This document shows, piece by piece, positions 13,616-19,820 of a stretch of DNA of 19,820 nucleotides. The position numbers were made by a program, and so were the translations under genes. Numbering within the stretch: position 1 is the stretch's first letter; every line of letters starts with the position of its first letter. Origin of the DNA: Flavobacteriales bacterium UBA7878 (GTDB taxonomy: Bacteria; Bacteroidota; Bacteroidia; Flavobacteriales; Schleiferiaceae); assembly GCA_002501205.1 (NCBI GenBank), contig DLRW01000035.1:1-19820 (forward strand), given 5' to 3'. The notes under the pieces were generated by a model. That model worked only from the letters and a program-made list of their open reading frames with translations. It ran no database searches and had not been told where the DNA came from.

Positions 13616-15688
13616 ATGAAAAGGCAACTACTTGTTCTTGCTTTATTGGGATTGAGCCCTTCCCTTATTCGGGCTCAGGAAACGGACACCTCCAAAGTCC
13701 ATCAACTGGAAGAAGTAACTATATCTACGGTTCGTGCTTCTGCCGATGCTCCGGTAGCCCAGGTTACCCTCACTAAAAGGCAAATCGAAAAAGTATTCCA
13801 AGGTCAGGATGGCGCTTTTATCCTGGAAAGGTTAAGCCCTTCATTGGTAGCTTATTCAGAGTCGGGAACCAATTTTAGCAATTATGGTCAAATGCGCTTA
13901 CGTGGTATCGATCAAAGCCGGATTAACATTACCCTCAATGGCGTGCCCCTAAACGATATGATGGATCAGGGGGTGTTTTTCTCCAACTTCACGGATTTTG
14001 GAAATAGCGTAGAGTCGGTTCAAATTCAACGTGGGGTAGGGACTTCCAGTAATGGTGTGGCTTCCTATGCCGGATCCGTAAACTTTGAATCTATTTCGCT
14101 CACGCGTCAAAAGCCCAGCACCGAAGTGCAATTAACCGGTGGGTCTTTCAATACCCTGCGCGCCAGTGCTGAGGTACATACTGGTTTAATGGAAAACCGC
14201 ACCGCCTTTTATGCACGAATGAGCCGTTTGCAGAGCGATGGCTACCGCCGTCATTCGGGTACCGAGTCGAATTCTCTCTTTTTCTCAGGGGGCTATTTTG
14301 GCGATGAGCATGCGATTAAATTCACTGCTTTTGCCGGAAATACTCAAAATGATTTGGCCTATTCGCCCGTGCCTTTGGCGCAAATTCAGCGCGATCCTCG
14401 CACTAATATTTTGAATGAAACCGACATTGATGATTTTTCACAATGGTTGTTTCAATTGCAGCACACCTGGCGAATCGGGCTCAAGAATTCTTGGGTAAAC
14501 ACCCTTTATTATGGTGGTGCTGGTGGCGATTTCCCATATTCCTTTCCAGATAGTAGCAGTCCTTCGGGCTTAACCGCTATCAATTATCCGCTCTATAATG
14601 ATCATTATGGATGGCTTTCAAATTTCAACTGGAACTCCAATTTGGGTTCCTTTAATTTCGGAACCCACCTGTATACCTTTTTACGTGAAAATGCAGAGTA
14701 CATAGTGCCTAATCGCTTGAATCCTTATTATCAGGATAAGAGTACTAAAGATGAGTTTTCAGTTTTTGCAAAATGGGAGAAAGCCTGGGGTCCCTTGAAA
14801 TTATATGCCGATGTTCAAGCTCGTCAGGTGTATATAAGCTTGGGTGGAGATGCTGGTTATTTGGGTGAAGATCCTGCTATTCCAACGCGCGATTATTTCT
14901 TCCTTAATCCTAAGGCAGGAGTGACCTATGATCTGAAGTCCAACTGGCAACTTTATTTATCTTTTGGTCGCAGTGGTCGCGAGCCAACTCGTTCCGATAT
15001 CTTAGGTGGACTGCAGGTAACACCTTACAATATTGTCAATGTGCGCAGTGGAGCTAATGTAAGTCCGGAATATGTAAATGACCTGGAGCTAGGAACCCGC
15101 TTCGAATACCAAAAATTGAAAGTGGATCTTAATGCCTATTACATGTCCTTCGAAAACGAAATCGCCCCAATCGGAGCCTATATCAGCGAAGGCTTTTACC
15201 AGATTTATTTGAATCAGGATCCCAGTTTCCGCCGTGGAGTAGAATTGATGGCCGATTACAGTTTCTTGAAGCGTTTCAATGTTAGAGCACAAATGGCTTA
15301 TTTGGATGCACGCATTAGTACCTATGCCCCGGTAAATGCCAATGTGGTGTATGAAAATGTTCGTCCGATTTTAAGTCCGGAATGGAATGGATCAATATTC
15401 TTGAACTATGCGGTAAACTCCAGATTGAATGCCGGAATTCGCGCTCGCTTCCTCAGTGAGCAGTTTATGGAGTTGACTAATGATCCTAGCTTGGTAGTGC
15501 CCGCTTCTACGGTATTGGATTTTGTAGCGGATTGGCGTTTTTATAAGGAACATCAAATTAGCCTCCAGGTTAATAACCTCACTGATGCTCTTTATTATAC
15601 CTATGGAGCGCCTGCATTTGATGGTACTCCGGGCTATTTAGTGCAAGCGCCGTTTAATGTTTACGCTACCCTAAGATTAGTATTCTAA
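13616..15688 (+). CDS. TonB-dependent receptor under TPP riboswitch (thiamine or precursor uptake)
   Basis: Outer-membrane receptor of 690 aa: signal peptide (MKRQLLVLALLGLSPSLIRA), TonB-box-like EEVTIST (32-38), plug domain about 45-165 (QMRLRGIDQSRINITLNGVP, then VESVQIQRGVGTSSNG), and a barrel ending YATLRLVF. No SusC-type N-terminal domain is present. TonB receptors pull scarce ligands through the outer membrane using energy from TonB-ExbBD. The ligand is inferred from the TPP riboswitch directly upstream and from the ThiY-like gene that overlaps its stop by one base (TAATG): thiamine, a phosphate of it, or a pyrimidine precursor. The sequence of the receptor alone does not show this. Confidence 0.93.
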   Translation: MKRQLLVLALLGLSPSLIRAQETDTSKVHQLEEVTISTVRASADAPVAQVTLTKRQIEKVFQGQDGAFILERLSPSLVAYSESGTNFSNYGQMRLRGIDQSRINITLNGVPLNDMMDQGVFFSNFTDFGNSVESVQIQRGVGTSSNGVASYAGSVNFESISLTRQKPSTEVQLTGGSFNTLRASAEVHTGLMENRTAFYARMSRLQSDGYRRHSGTESNSLFFSGGYFGDEHAIKFTAFAGNTQNDLAYSPVPLAQIQRDPRTNILNETDIDDFSQWLFQLQHTWRIGLKNSWVNTLYYGGAGGDFPYSFPDSSSPSGLTAINYPLYNDHYGWLSNFNWNSNLGSFNFGTHLYTFLRENAEYIVPNRLNPYYQDKSTKDEFSVFAKWEKAWGPLKLYADVQARQVYISLGGDAGYLGEDPAIPTRDYFFLNPKAGVTYDLKSNWQLYLSFGRSGREPTRSDILGGLQVTPYNIVNVRSGANVSPEYVNDLELGTRFEYQKLKVDLNAYYMSFENEIAPIGAYISEGFYQIYLNQDPSFRRGVELMADYSFLKRFNVRAQMAYLDARISTYAPVNANVVYENVRPILSPEWNGSIFLNYAVNSRLNAGIRARFLSEQFMELTNDPSLVVPASTVLDFVADWRFYKEHQISLQVNNLTDALYYTYGAPAFDGTPGYLVQAPFNVYATLRLVF

Positions 15689-16710
15689 TGCGGAAATTAC
15701 TATTGCTTGCAGGACTGGTACTTGGTCTTTGGTCTTGCACGAATTCTGTTAAAGAGAATGCTGCTTCGGATACGGAGAAGGCGGTCCAAATGGATACCCT
15801 GCGTTTGGCTTTGGACTGGACGCCCAATGTTTTGCATTCCGGGATTTTTTATGCGGAATCGCAGAAATGGTTTCAGGAAGCGGGAATCCACTTGATTTGG
15901 GATACCCCGGAAAGAGATAATTATACCAAGAAACCCATCTTTAGATTATTAGATGGGGAAGTAGATTTAGCAGTTGGTCCCTCAGAACATTTGTTTGCCT
16001 TTGCTGCAGATAGTGCCCAGGTGCATGCCCAAGCAGTAGCTAGCTTATTGCAAAGTGATCGCAGTGCTTTTGTGGCAAAAAAATCATCTGGGATAAAGCG
16101 CCCTGCAGATATAGGTTCCGCTACTTATTTAGGTTACCATACACCTTTAGAAGAGCATATTCTTAAGGCAATGATCGAGGCAGATGGTGCTGAGGCCGAT
16201 TTCGGAACCGAAACTCCGGGTCGCTTGCAGGTATGGGATGCTTTTCGGAAGGATTCGGGCGAGGTGGCCTGGGTGTTTTTGCATTGGGAAGCGATGCAAT
16301 CGGAATTAGCCGGAGATAGTCTTAATGCCTTTATCTCCAATGATTATGGAGTGCCTTATGGCTATTCCTCGGTAATTATGGCTCTTAAAGATTTGGATGC
16401 GGATCAGGCCGATTTAATTCGCCGCTTTTTAGACATCTGCCGAAAGGCCTATCGGGAAGCTCAGGAGCATCCAGACTTGGTTTTGGACTCTATTTTGGAT
16501 CATATCCAGCATCCTAATTTTGTAAATCATGTATTTGTTCGGCAGGCTTTCGCCGATATCCGACCTCATTTTGGAAGGGATCAATGGGGTTTGATGTCGG
16601 ATCAAAAATGGTCGGATTATGCCCAATGGTTGGAAAATCGAGACTTGAATGATTTAAAAGGTCATGCCGTGAAGGAATTCTACAGCAATGAGTTTTTAGA
16701 ACGCAAATAG
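15688..16710 (+). CDS. ThiY/THI5-like substrate-binding lipoprotein (thiamine precursor)
   Basis: Lipoprotein of 340 aa (lipobox LWSC, lipid Cys at residue 17). The mature protein begins LRLALDWTPNVLHSGIFYA (38-56), the hallmark opening of the NMT1/THI5-like (SsuA/THI5) family that includes ThiY, the periplasmic binder of formylaminopyrimidine or HMP precursors. It continues with a typical two-lobe pattern (DGEVDLAVGPSEHLFAF at 89-105, then RPADIGSATYLGYHTPLEEHILK). The lipobox argues against a fungal THI5-type HMP synthase. It is co-transcribed with the TonB receptor under the TPP riboswitch. Normally ThiY works with the ABC permease and ATPase ThiX/ThiZ; neither gene is here. A strong terminator follows its stop. 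Confidence 0.87.
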   Translation: MRKLLLLAGLVLGLWSCTNSVKENAASDTEKAVQMDTLRLALDWTPNVLHSGIFYAESQKWFQEAGIHLIWDTPERDNYTKKPIFRLLDGEVDLAVGPSEHLFAFAADSAQVHAQAVASLLQSDRSAFVAKKSSGIKRPADIGSATYLGYHTPLEEHILKAMIEADGAEADFGTETPGRLQVWDAFRKDSGEVAWVFLHWEAMQSELAGDSLNAFISNDYGVPYGYSSVIMALKDLDADQADLIRRFLDICRKAYREAQEHPDLVLDSILDHIQHPNFVNHVFVRQAFADIRPHFGRDQWGLMSDQKWSDYAQWLENRDLNDLKGHAVKEFYSNEFLERK

Positions 16711-16714
16711 ACTC

Positions 16715-17233
16715 TTAAAGCAATTTTTGAAGAGCGTCCAGTGCATTGCTGAGGCGCTCTTTTTTTTGCCCCTTAACAATGGCATAAGGTCGATTGTACT
16801 CTTGAATCAAAGCCAGGTTTTCATGGAATATATCCAAACGATCAATGGGGTTTTCTCGCAAGGGGTCGGGCTCCCACTCTAAATCCGGATAACAAAGCAA
16901 ATAGGAGTGCTCTTGTTCTCTCAGGATTTGCTCCATTAGGGGCGCGGGGTCGAAATTAAAAACCCGTCGGTTCCAAATTAAATAGTTGAAACTATCGGTA
17001 TCCAAGAGAATGGTTCCTTGCTGGTGCTTTTTTAGAGCTTGGGCCTGATGGGCCAGGTGCTTCTGATAGATTTCTTGTAAACTGGCTTTGCTGTATTCAG
17101 GCCCGTTTTTTTCCAGATACATGCGGGCATATTCTGCCACCCAGGGAATATCTAGCTTTTCGCTCAGCTCCCGGCATAATTGCGATTTACCTGAACTTTC
17201 AGGTCCACTTACTACGATAATGCGCCGCTCCAC
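16715..17233 (-). CDS. NadR-type small-molecule kinase (P-loop, AAA_28-like)
   Basis: P-loop protein of 172 aa resembling the ribosylnicotinamide-kinase domain of NadR. Walker A is GPESSGKS (10-17), then the family-typical EYAR (34-37), DTD (78-80) and EWEPDPLRENPIDRLDIF (119-136) with the lid arginines. Kinases of this type phosphorylate a nucleoside-like vitamin and trap it in the cytoplasm. It lacks the NadR nucleotidyltransferase and repressor domains. The start is a GTG at 17233, inside the end of the PnuC-family gene (22-bp overlap). Substrate may be nicotinamide riboside, or thiamine given the neighbours; the sequence does not decide. Its 3' end contains the terminator of the opposing operon. 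Confidence 0.83.
   Translation of the reverse strand: MERRIIVVSGPESSGKSQLCRELSEKLDIPWVAEYARMYLEKNGPEYSKASLQEIYQKHLAHQAQALKKHQQGTILLDTDSFNYLIWNRRVFNFDPAPLMEQILREQEHSYLLCYPDLEWEPDPLRENPIDRLDIFHENLALIQEYNRPYAIVKGQKKERLSNALDALQKLL
16730..16767 (+). terminator. Intrinsic terminator of the TPP-riboswitch operon, inside the convergent kinase gene
   Basis: AAGAGCG (16730-16736) pairs with CGCTCTT (16755-16761). The stem continues with a T-G and a C-G pair, a single bulged A, and CAG/CTG (16739-16741 with 16749-16751) around a 7-base loop. A run of eight T (16760-16767) follows. This is a strong rho-independent terminator for plus-strand transcripts, starting 19 bp after the ThiY-like stop codon. The same bases encode the last residues of the minus-strand kinase. 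It has no T-run on the minus strand, so it works in one direction only. Confidence 0.85.
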
Positions 17234-17766
17234 AAGAGGTAACCGTTAATGGATAGTAAGGTATAAATAAGAAAAAGCAAGGCGCTGAGCTTTAAGCCTC
17301 TTTGAAAATAGAGCCAGATACTTACGGTGTCAATCACAATCCAATAAATCCAGTTCTCAGGGTAAAAGTTCACCATCAAAATGGTGGCGGCAATGCTCGA
17401 TATGGTGGTAAAGGAATCTAAATAGGGGAGTTTGGAGTCGGTAAAATGACTTAAGGCGTAGCCACTAAGTCCAATCAGGAGAATACAGGCGGCAATAATA
17501 TACAGGTGGATGTTTAGATCTAGCGGAGGGAGGGTTTTAAATTCAGCGCCCCAATTCAAATAGCCATAAACTGCAGTGGCAAGGTAAAAGCCTTGCAGCG
17601 CCAATTCGGCGTAAATCTTTCGGCGAAAGCATAGAATGCTAAAAAATACGGAGGCTAAAACGGCAAATAGCCAAGACCAGATGCTTTCATAGCTCAGCAG
17701 AATGGTGTACAGTAAGCTGCTGATTACGGCTAAAACCTCAAGGCTATTCCACCTTAATGCTTTCAA
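17212..17766 (-). CDS. pnuC: PnuC-family vitamin permease (possible thiamine transporter PnuT)
   Basis: Integral membrane protein of 184 aa with about seven hydrophobic segments. The PnuC pattern is visible in LQGFYLATAVYGYLNWG (57-73) and YWIVIDTVSIWLYFQRG (139-155). PnuC proteins let nicotinamide riboside diffuse across the inner membrane; the PnuT branch carries thiamine and is often controlled by TPP. The TTG start at 17766 overlaps the stop of the upstream thiamine-binding gene (TTGA); no in-frame ATG exists near the N-terminus. A kinase gene follows with a 22-bp overlap, which suits uptake with trapping by phosphorylation. Substrate is not decided by sequence; the context favours thiamine, the NadR-like kinase favours nicotinamide riboside. 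Confidence 0.88.
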   Translation of the reverse strand: MKALRWNSLEVLAVISSLLYTILLSYESIWSWLFAVLASVFFSILCFRRKIYAELALQGFYLATAVYGYLNWGAEFKTLPPLDLNIHLYIIAACILLIGLSGYALSHFTDSKLPYLDSFTTISSIAATILMVNFYPENWIYWIVIDTVSIWLYFQRGLKLSALLFLIYTLLSINGYLLWSGALS

Positions 17767-18026
17767 TAGTCTTTAATTTCCATGGAAGATAAATCCCCTT
17801 TCAAGACTTTCAATACGAAAGGACTTTGACCCTTTTCAAAGGAACGGGTGATTTCTTGTTGCAGGATAGGGAAAAGCTTTTCTGCCGGACCAAAGATTTG
17901 AGTACTGATCGGGTTCACCTGAATTTTAAGCTCAGGATGTTGATGCAATCTTTCTAAAAAATCATCTACTCCATCGAGGTATGCATCCCGCAGGGGATAC
18001 TTAGAAATTTCAATACTAATATCCAT
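17763..18026 (-). CDS. Small YkoF/MTH1187-type thiamine-binding protein
   Basis: Cytoplasmic protein of 87 aa with no signal peptide. It has the ferredoxin-like alternating pattern of the thiamine-binding (YkoF/MTH1187, PF01910) family: strand MDISIEISKYPL, helix VDDFLERLHQHP, strand LKIQVNPISTQIFG (with the conserved T-x-I-x-G, residues 42-46), helix with AEKLFPILQQEITRSFEKG, and strand PFVLKVLKGDL. Related proteins bind thiamine or HMP and are found beside thiamine transporters. It starts one base after the GGGP synthase stop and overlaps the PnuC-family start by four bases, so it is mid-operon. The family call is based on pattern recognition only. Confidence 0.75.
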   Translation of the reverse strand: MDISIEISKYPLRDAYLDGVDDFLERLHQHPELKIQVNPISTQIFGPAEKLFPILQQEITRSFEKGQSPFVLKVLKGDLSSMEIKDY

Positions 18027-18027
18027 G

Positions 18028-18774
18028 CTAAAAACTGTGTATTGCCTCGGCGATATCGGCCATGGCTTCAGGATTTTTTTCGAAGAGATTTCCCACTACA
18101 ATCACATCGGCGCCAGCCTCCACCAAAGCACGGGCTGTGGCCGCATCGCGAATTCCGCCTCCAACAATAATTGGGCGATTGATGGATTTGCGAACGGCTT
18201 TCACCATTTGAGGGCTCACCGACTTAGAGGCTCCGCTGCCACCATCCAAATAGAAATAGCGCAGTCCCAGGAATTCACCGGCCATAGCTGTACAAGCAGC
18301 AATATCAGGCTTCTCATAGGGTAGGGCCTTGCTATTGCTCATGTAAATGGCAGTGGTGGTAGTTCCGCAATCTACCAGCATATAGGCTGTAGGCAGAACT
18401 TCAAGTTTGGAGCTTTTCAGGTAGGGAGCAGCAATTACATGATTGCCTATTAATAAATCTGGGTTACGACCAGAAATTAGGCTCAGGAATAAAATACCAT
18501 CCGCTTGATCCGAAATTTGCAAAACACTACCCGGAAAGAGCAAAACGGGAATCGAAGTATGGGCTTTTACGGTGCGTAAACATTCTTCCAGGCTATCTCG
18601 ACTGAGTAAACTTCCGCCAACAAAAATGAGGTCGGCTCCGTTGTCACTCGCCTTATTACAGAGCTCAATAAGCTCCTTTTCAGAGGGTTTGTCCGGGTCG
18701 ATGAGTACGGCCAACATCTTTTTTCCTTGCTGTTGGGCACCGTCGATGATATGCGAAACTTTAGGCATCTCCAT
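18028..18774 (-). CDS. Geranylgeranylglyceryl / heptaprenylglyceryl phosphate synthase (GGGPS family)
   Basis: TIM-barrel prenyltransferase of 248 aa, the usual length. It couples a polyprenyl diphosphate to sn-glycerol-1-phosphate. Visible motifs: DPDK (26-29) near the N-terminus, FVGGS (51-55), YLDGGSGA (175-182), VGGGIR (204-209) binding the phosphate of glycerol phosphate, and GADVIVVGN (221-229). Bacterial members of this archaeal-lipid enzyme family are widespread in Bacteroidota; their cellular role is still unclear. It starts at the ATG at 18774, seven bases after a -7 promoter motif, and leads the operon containing the thiamine-binding protein, PnuC-family permease and kinase. Confidence 0.93.
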   Translation of the reverse strand: MEMPKVSHIIDGAQQQGKKMLAVLIDPDKPSEKELIELCNKASDNGADLIFVGGSLLSRDSLEECLRTVKAHTSIPVLLFPGSVLQISDQADGILFLSLISGRNPDLLIGNHVIAAPYLKSSKLEVLPTAYMLVDCGTTTTAIYMSNSKALPYEKPDIAACTAMAGEFLGLRYFYLDGGSGASKSVSPQMVKAVRKSINRPIIVGGGIRDAATARALVEAGADVIVVGNLFEKNPEAMADIAEAIHSF

Positions 18775-18781
18775 GAGCCCA

Positions 18782-18789
18782 CAAACCTA
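18782..18789 (-). promoter_or_regulatory. -7 promoter motif before GGGPS operon
   Basis: Read on the minus strand, TAGGTTTG matches TAnnTTTG and ends 7 bases before the GGGP synthase ATG, so the message would be almost leaderless. A TTG lies 15 bp upstream, shorter than the usual spacing. There is no room for a riboswitch in this leader. Confidence 0.4.
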
Positions 18790-18841
18790 CTAAATTCTGC
18801 CCTTCAAGCCTCTGAGCCCGGTGTGATGAAAATGAAAATAT

Positions 18842-19468
18842 TTAATAAAGGGTAAAGCAAAGGCAGTAATTATTCTCCATTTTAAAGTATAAAGGAAAGA
18901 TTTCCTGATCCTTGCCTTTGCGGATTAAACCTCGGCTAACGGCACTATGACCTTTGGCAAAAGGAGCAATTCTTATTTCTTTTCGAAGATCGAGATCAGG
19001 TGCGTCCTTTACTTTAATCAATGCTTCCTTCGCAGACCAATAGGCTGCAAGCATCTCTAATTCTGGTTCTTTGCCCAGGGCGCCTAGTTCCTGTTTGCTC
19101 ATATATCGACTGCAGAGTTGCAGCATTTGGGGGCGATAGGCTTCTAAATCTAATCCTACTTTAAAGTGTTTACTAAGCATTACTGCCGCATAATCTTTAT
19201 TATGACTGATAGATAGACCTTTCCAATTTGGAATGGAGGGCGCGCCATTGGAGCTGTATTCGATTTGCGGAGTTTCTTCTAAGATATGTGCCAAGGCAGA
19301 GCGGGCAGCTAAAAATTCGGCTTTGCGATTAGGGTTTTTCAGTTCTTGCAACTTTTTTTGGTCGCTTCCTGATAGCTCGGCAAGAGGGAAGTCCGGGCTT
19401 TCTTCCGGTTCTATAGACCAGATTGCCAGGTGGAAGTGCTCCCATCGATGCTCTTTATATAATGGCAT
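18842..19468 (-). CDS. 4'-phosphopantetheinyl transferase, Sfp type
   Basis: Enzyme of 208 aa that moves the phosphopantetheine arm of CoA onto carrier proteins of fatty-acid, polyketide or non-ribosomal peptide synthesis. The two signature motifs are present: VGLDLE (104-109, Mg ligands D107 and E109) and WSAKEALIK (144-152, K147/E148). Upstream is the usual SISHNKDYA (86-94). The length fits the Sfp/AcpT group rather than the short AcpS group. The start is the ATG at 19468. It reads towards the GGGPS operon with 67 bp between. No carrier-protein or synthase gene is in the window, so it is probably the housekeeping activator or serves a distant cluster. Confidence 0.93.
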   Translation of the reverse strand: MPLYKEHRWEHFHLAIWSIEPEESPDFPLAELSGSDQKKLQELKNPNRKAEFLAARSALAHILEETPQIEYSSNGAPSIPNWKGLSISHNKDYAAVMLSKHFKVGLDLEAYRPQMLQLCSRYMSKQELGALGKEPELEMLAAYWSAKEALIKVKDAPDLDLRKEIRIAPFAKGHSAVSRGLIRKGKDQEIFPLYFKMENNYCLCFTLY

Positions 19469-19487
19469 ATTGCTTTAGGATAGAGTT

Positions 19488-19516
19488 TTGCAGCCGAAGC
19501 ATTTGCGGTATCTTTG
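19488..19516 (+). promoter_or_regulatory. Promoter of ahcY
   Basis: TTG at 19488-19490 (within TTTTG), an 18-bp spacer, and TATCTTTG at 19509-19516 give a well-spaced -33/-7 Bacteroidota promoter. The leader to the ATG at 19549 would be about 25-30 bases, too short for a SAM or SAH riboswitch. Confidence 0.65.
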
Positions 19517-19548
19517 CCGAAATTCGCAAAAAATCAGAAGATAATAGT

Positions 19549-19820
19549 ATGAGTACAGCAGTTGGAAAATATATTCCTTATAAAGTAAAGGATATTTCGT
19601 TAGCCGAATGGGGACGCAGAGAGATTGAATTGGCAGAAGCCGAAATGCCAGGATTAATGGCCCTTCGTGAAGAGTATGGTCAAGAGAAGCCTTTGAAAGG
19701 AGCGCGCATTGCCGGTTGTTTACACATGACCATTCAAACTGCTGTTCTTATTGAAACACTGGTTGAATTAGGTGCAGATGTAACCTGGTCTTCATGTAAT
19801 ATTTACTCTACTCAAGATCA
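19549..19820 (+). CDS. ahcY: S-adenosylhomocysteine hydrolase, N-terminal part (partial)
   Basis: The ATG at 19549 opens a frame of 90 codons that runs off the window end. The translation starts MSTAVGKYIPYKVKDISLAE and contains WGRREIELAEAEMPGL and CLHMTIQTAVLIETL, the strongly conserved N-terminal signatures of AhcY (substrate-binding His in LHMT), ending at SSCNIYSTQDH. The enzyme reversibly splits S-adenosylhomocysteine into adenosine and homocysteine in the cytoplasm, keeping methyltransferases from product inhibition. About four fifths of the protein is outside the window. It is divergent from the phosphopantetheinyl transferase gene. Confidence 0.96.
   Translation, partial: MSTAVGKYIPYKVKDISLAEWGRREIELAEAEMPGLMALREEYGQEKPLKGARIAGCLHMTIQTAVLIETLVELGADVTWSSCNIYSTQD

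Noticed and set aside
15688..16710. ThiY-like protein as a fungal THI5-type HMP synthase
   Set aside because: It has a lipoprotein signal and lacks the cysteine-rich iron-binding motif of fungal THI5.
19517..19548. SAM or SAH riboswitch before ahcY
   Set aside because: Only about 32 bases lie between the -7 motif and the start codon, and no conserved aptamer blocks are present.

Overview
The window looks like a piece of a Flavobacteriales (Bacteroidota) chromosome. The evidence is a gldB-gldC gliding-motility pair, many Bacteroidota-type lipoproteins (short leader plus Cys) and outer-membrane barrels, two TonB-dependent receptors, a bacterial GGGP-synthase-type prenyltransferase, and repeated TAnnTTTG (-7) promoter motifs just upstream of genes. 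The gene order is dense with many 1-22 bp overlaps. I see no rRNA, tRNA, CRISPR, IS element, phage gene or replication origin. The genus cannot be read from this sequence.

Layout. 1-2469: a partial outer-membrane barrel gene (minus), gldB and gldC (plus), and the ribosome-assembly GTPase engB (minus), which converges on gldC with interlocked stop codons. 2470-2949: an AT-rich gap without a gene, holding a nested inverted repeat and a promoter-like site. 2950-6589 (plus): a cell-envelope run made of a Cys-rich lipoprotein of unknown function, an SGNH/GDSL-hydrolase lipoprotein, a PagL-like outer-membrane acyl hydrolase, an OmpH/Skp-like lipoprotein and a small acidic lipoprotein. 6586-9956 (minus): alaS followed by an outer-membrane barrel gene. 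10063-11384 (plus): a membrane-anchored M23 peptidase and a MerR-like regulator. 11389-13344 (minus): a BtuB-like TonB receptor.

13400-18026 is the most interesting part and reads as a vitamin-uptake locus centred on thiamine. A promoter and a well-formed TPP riboswitch precede a TonB receptor and a ThiY/THI5-like binding lipoprotein, closed by a strong intrinsic terminator that lies inside the neighbouring convergent gene. Facing it is a minus-strand operon: GGGP synthase, a small YkoF/MTH1187-type thiamine-binding protein, a PnuC-family permease and a NadR-type small-molecule kinase. Together they could carry a thiamine-related compound across the outer membrane (TonB receptor), through the periplasm (ThiY-like lipoprotein), across the inner membrane (PnuC/PnuT) and trap it by phosphorylation (kinase). 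No ABC permease or ATPase gene for the ThiY-like protein is present here. The step from proximity to a single pathway is inference; PnuC plus a NadR-like kinase is also the classic nicotinamide riboside salvage pair.

18842-19820: a Sfp-type phosphopantetheinyl transferase (minus), and divergently the start of S-adenosylhomocysteine hydrolase (ahcY), cut by the window edge and preceded by the best-spaced promoter in the window.
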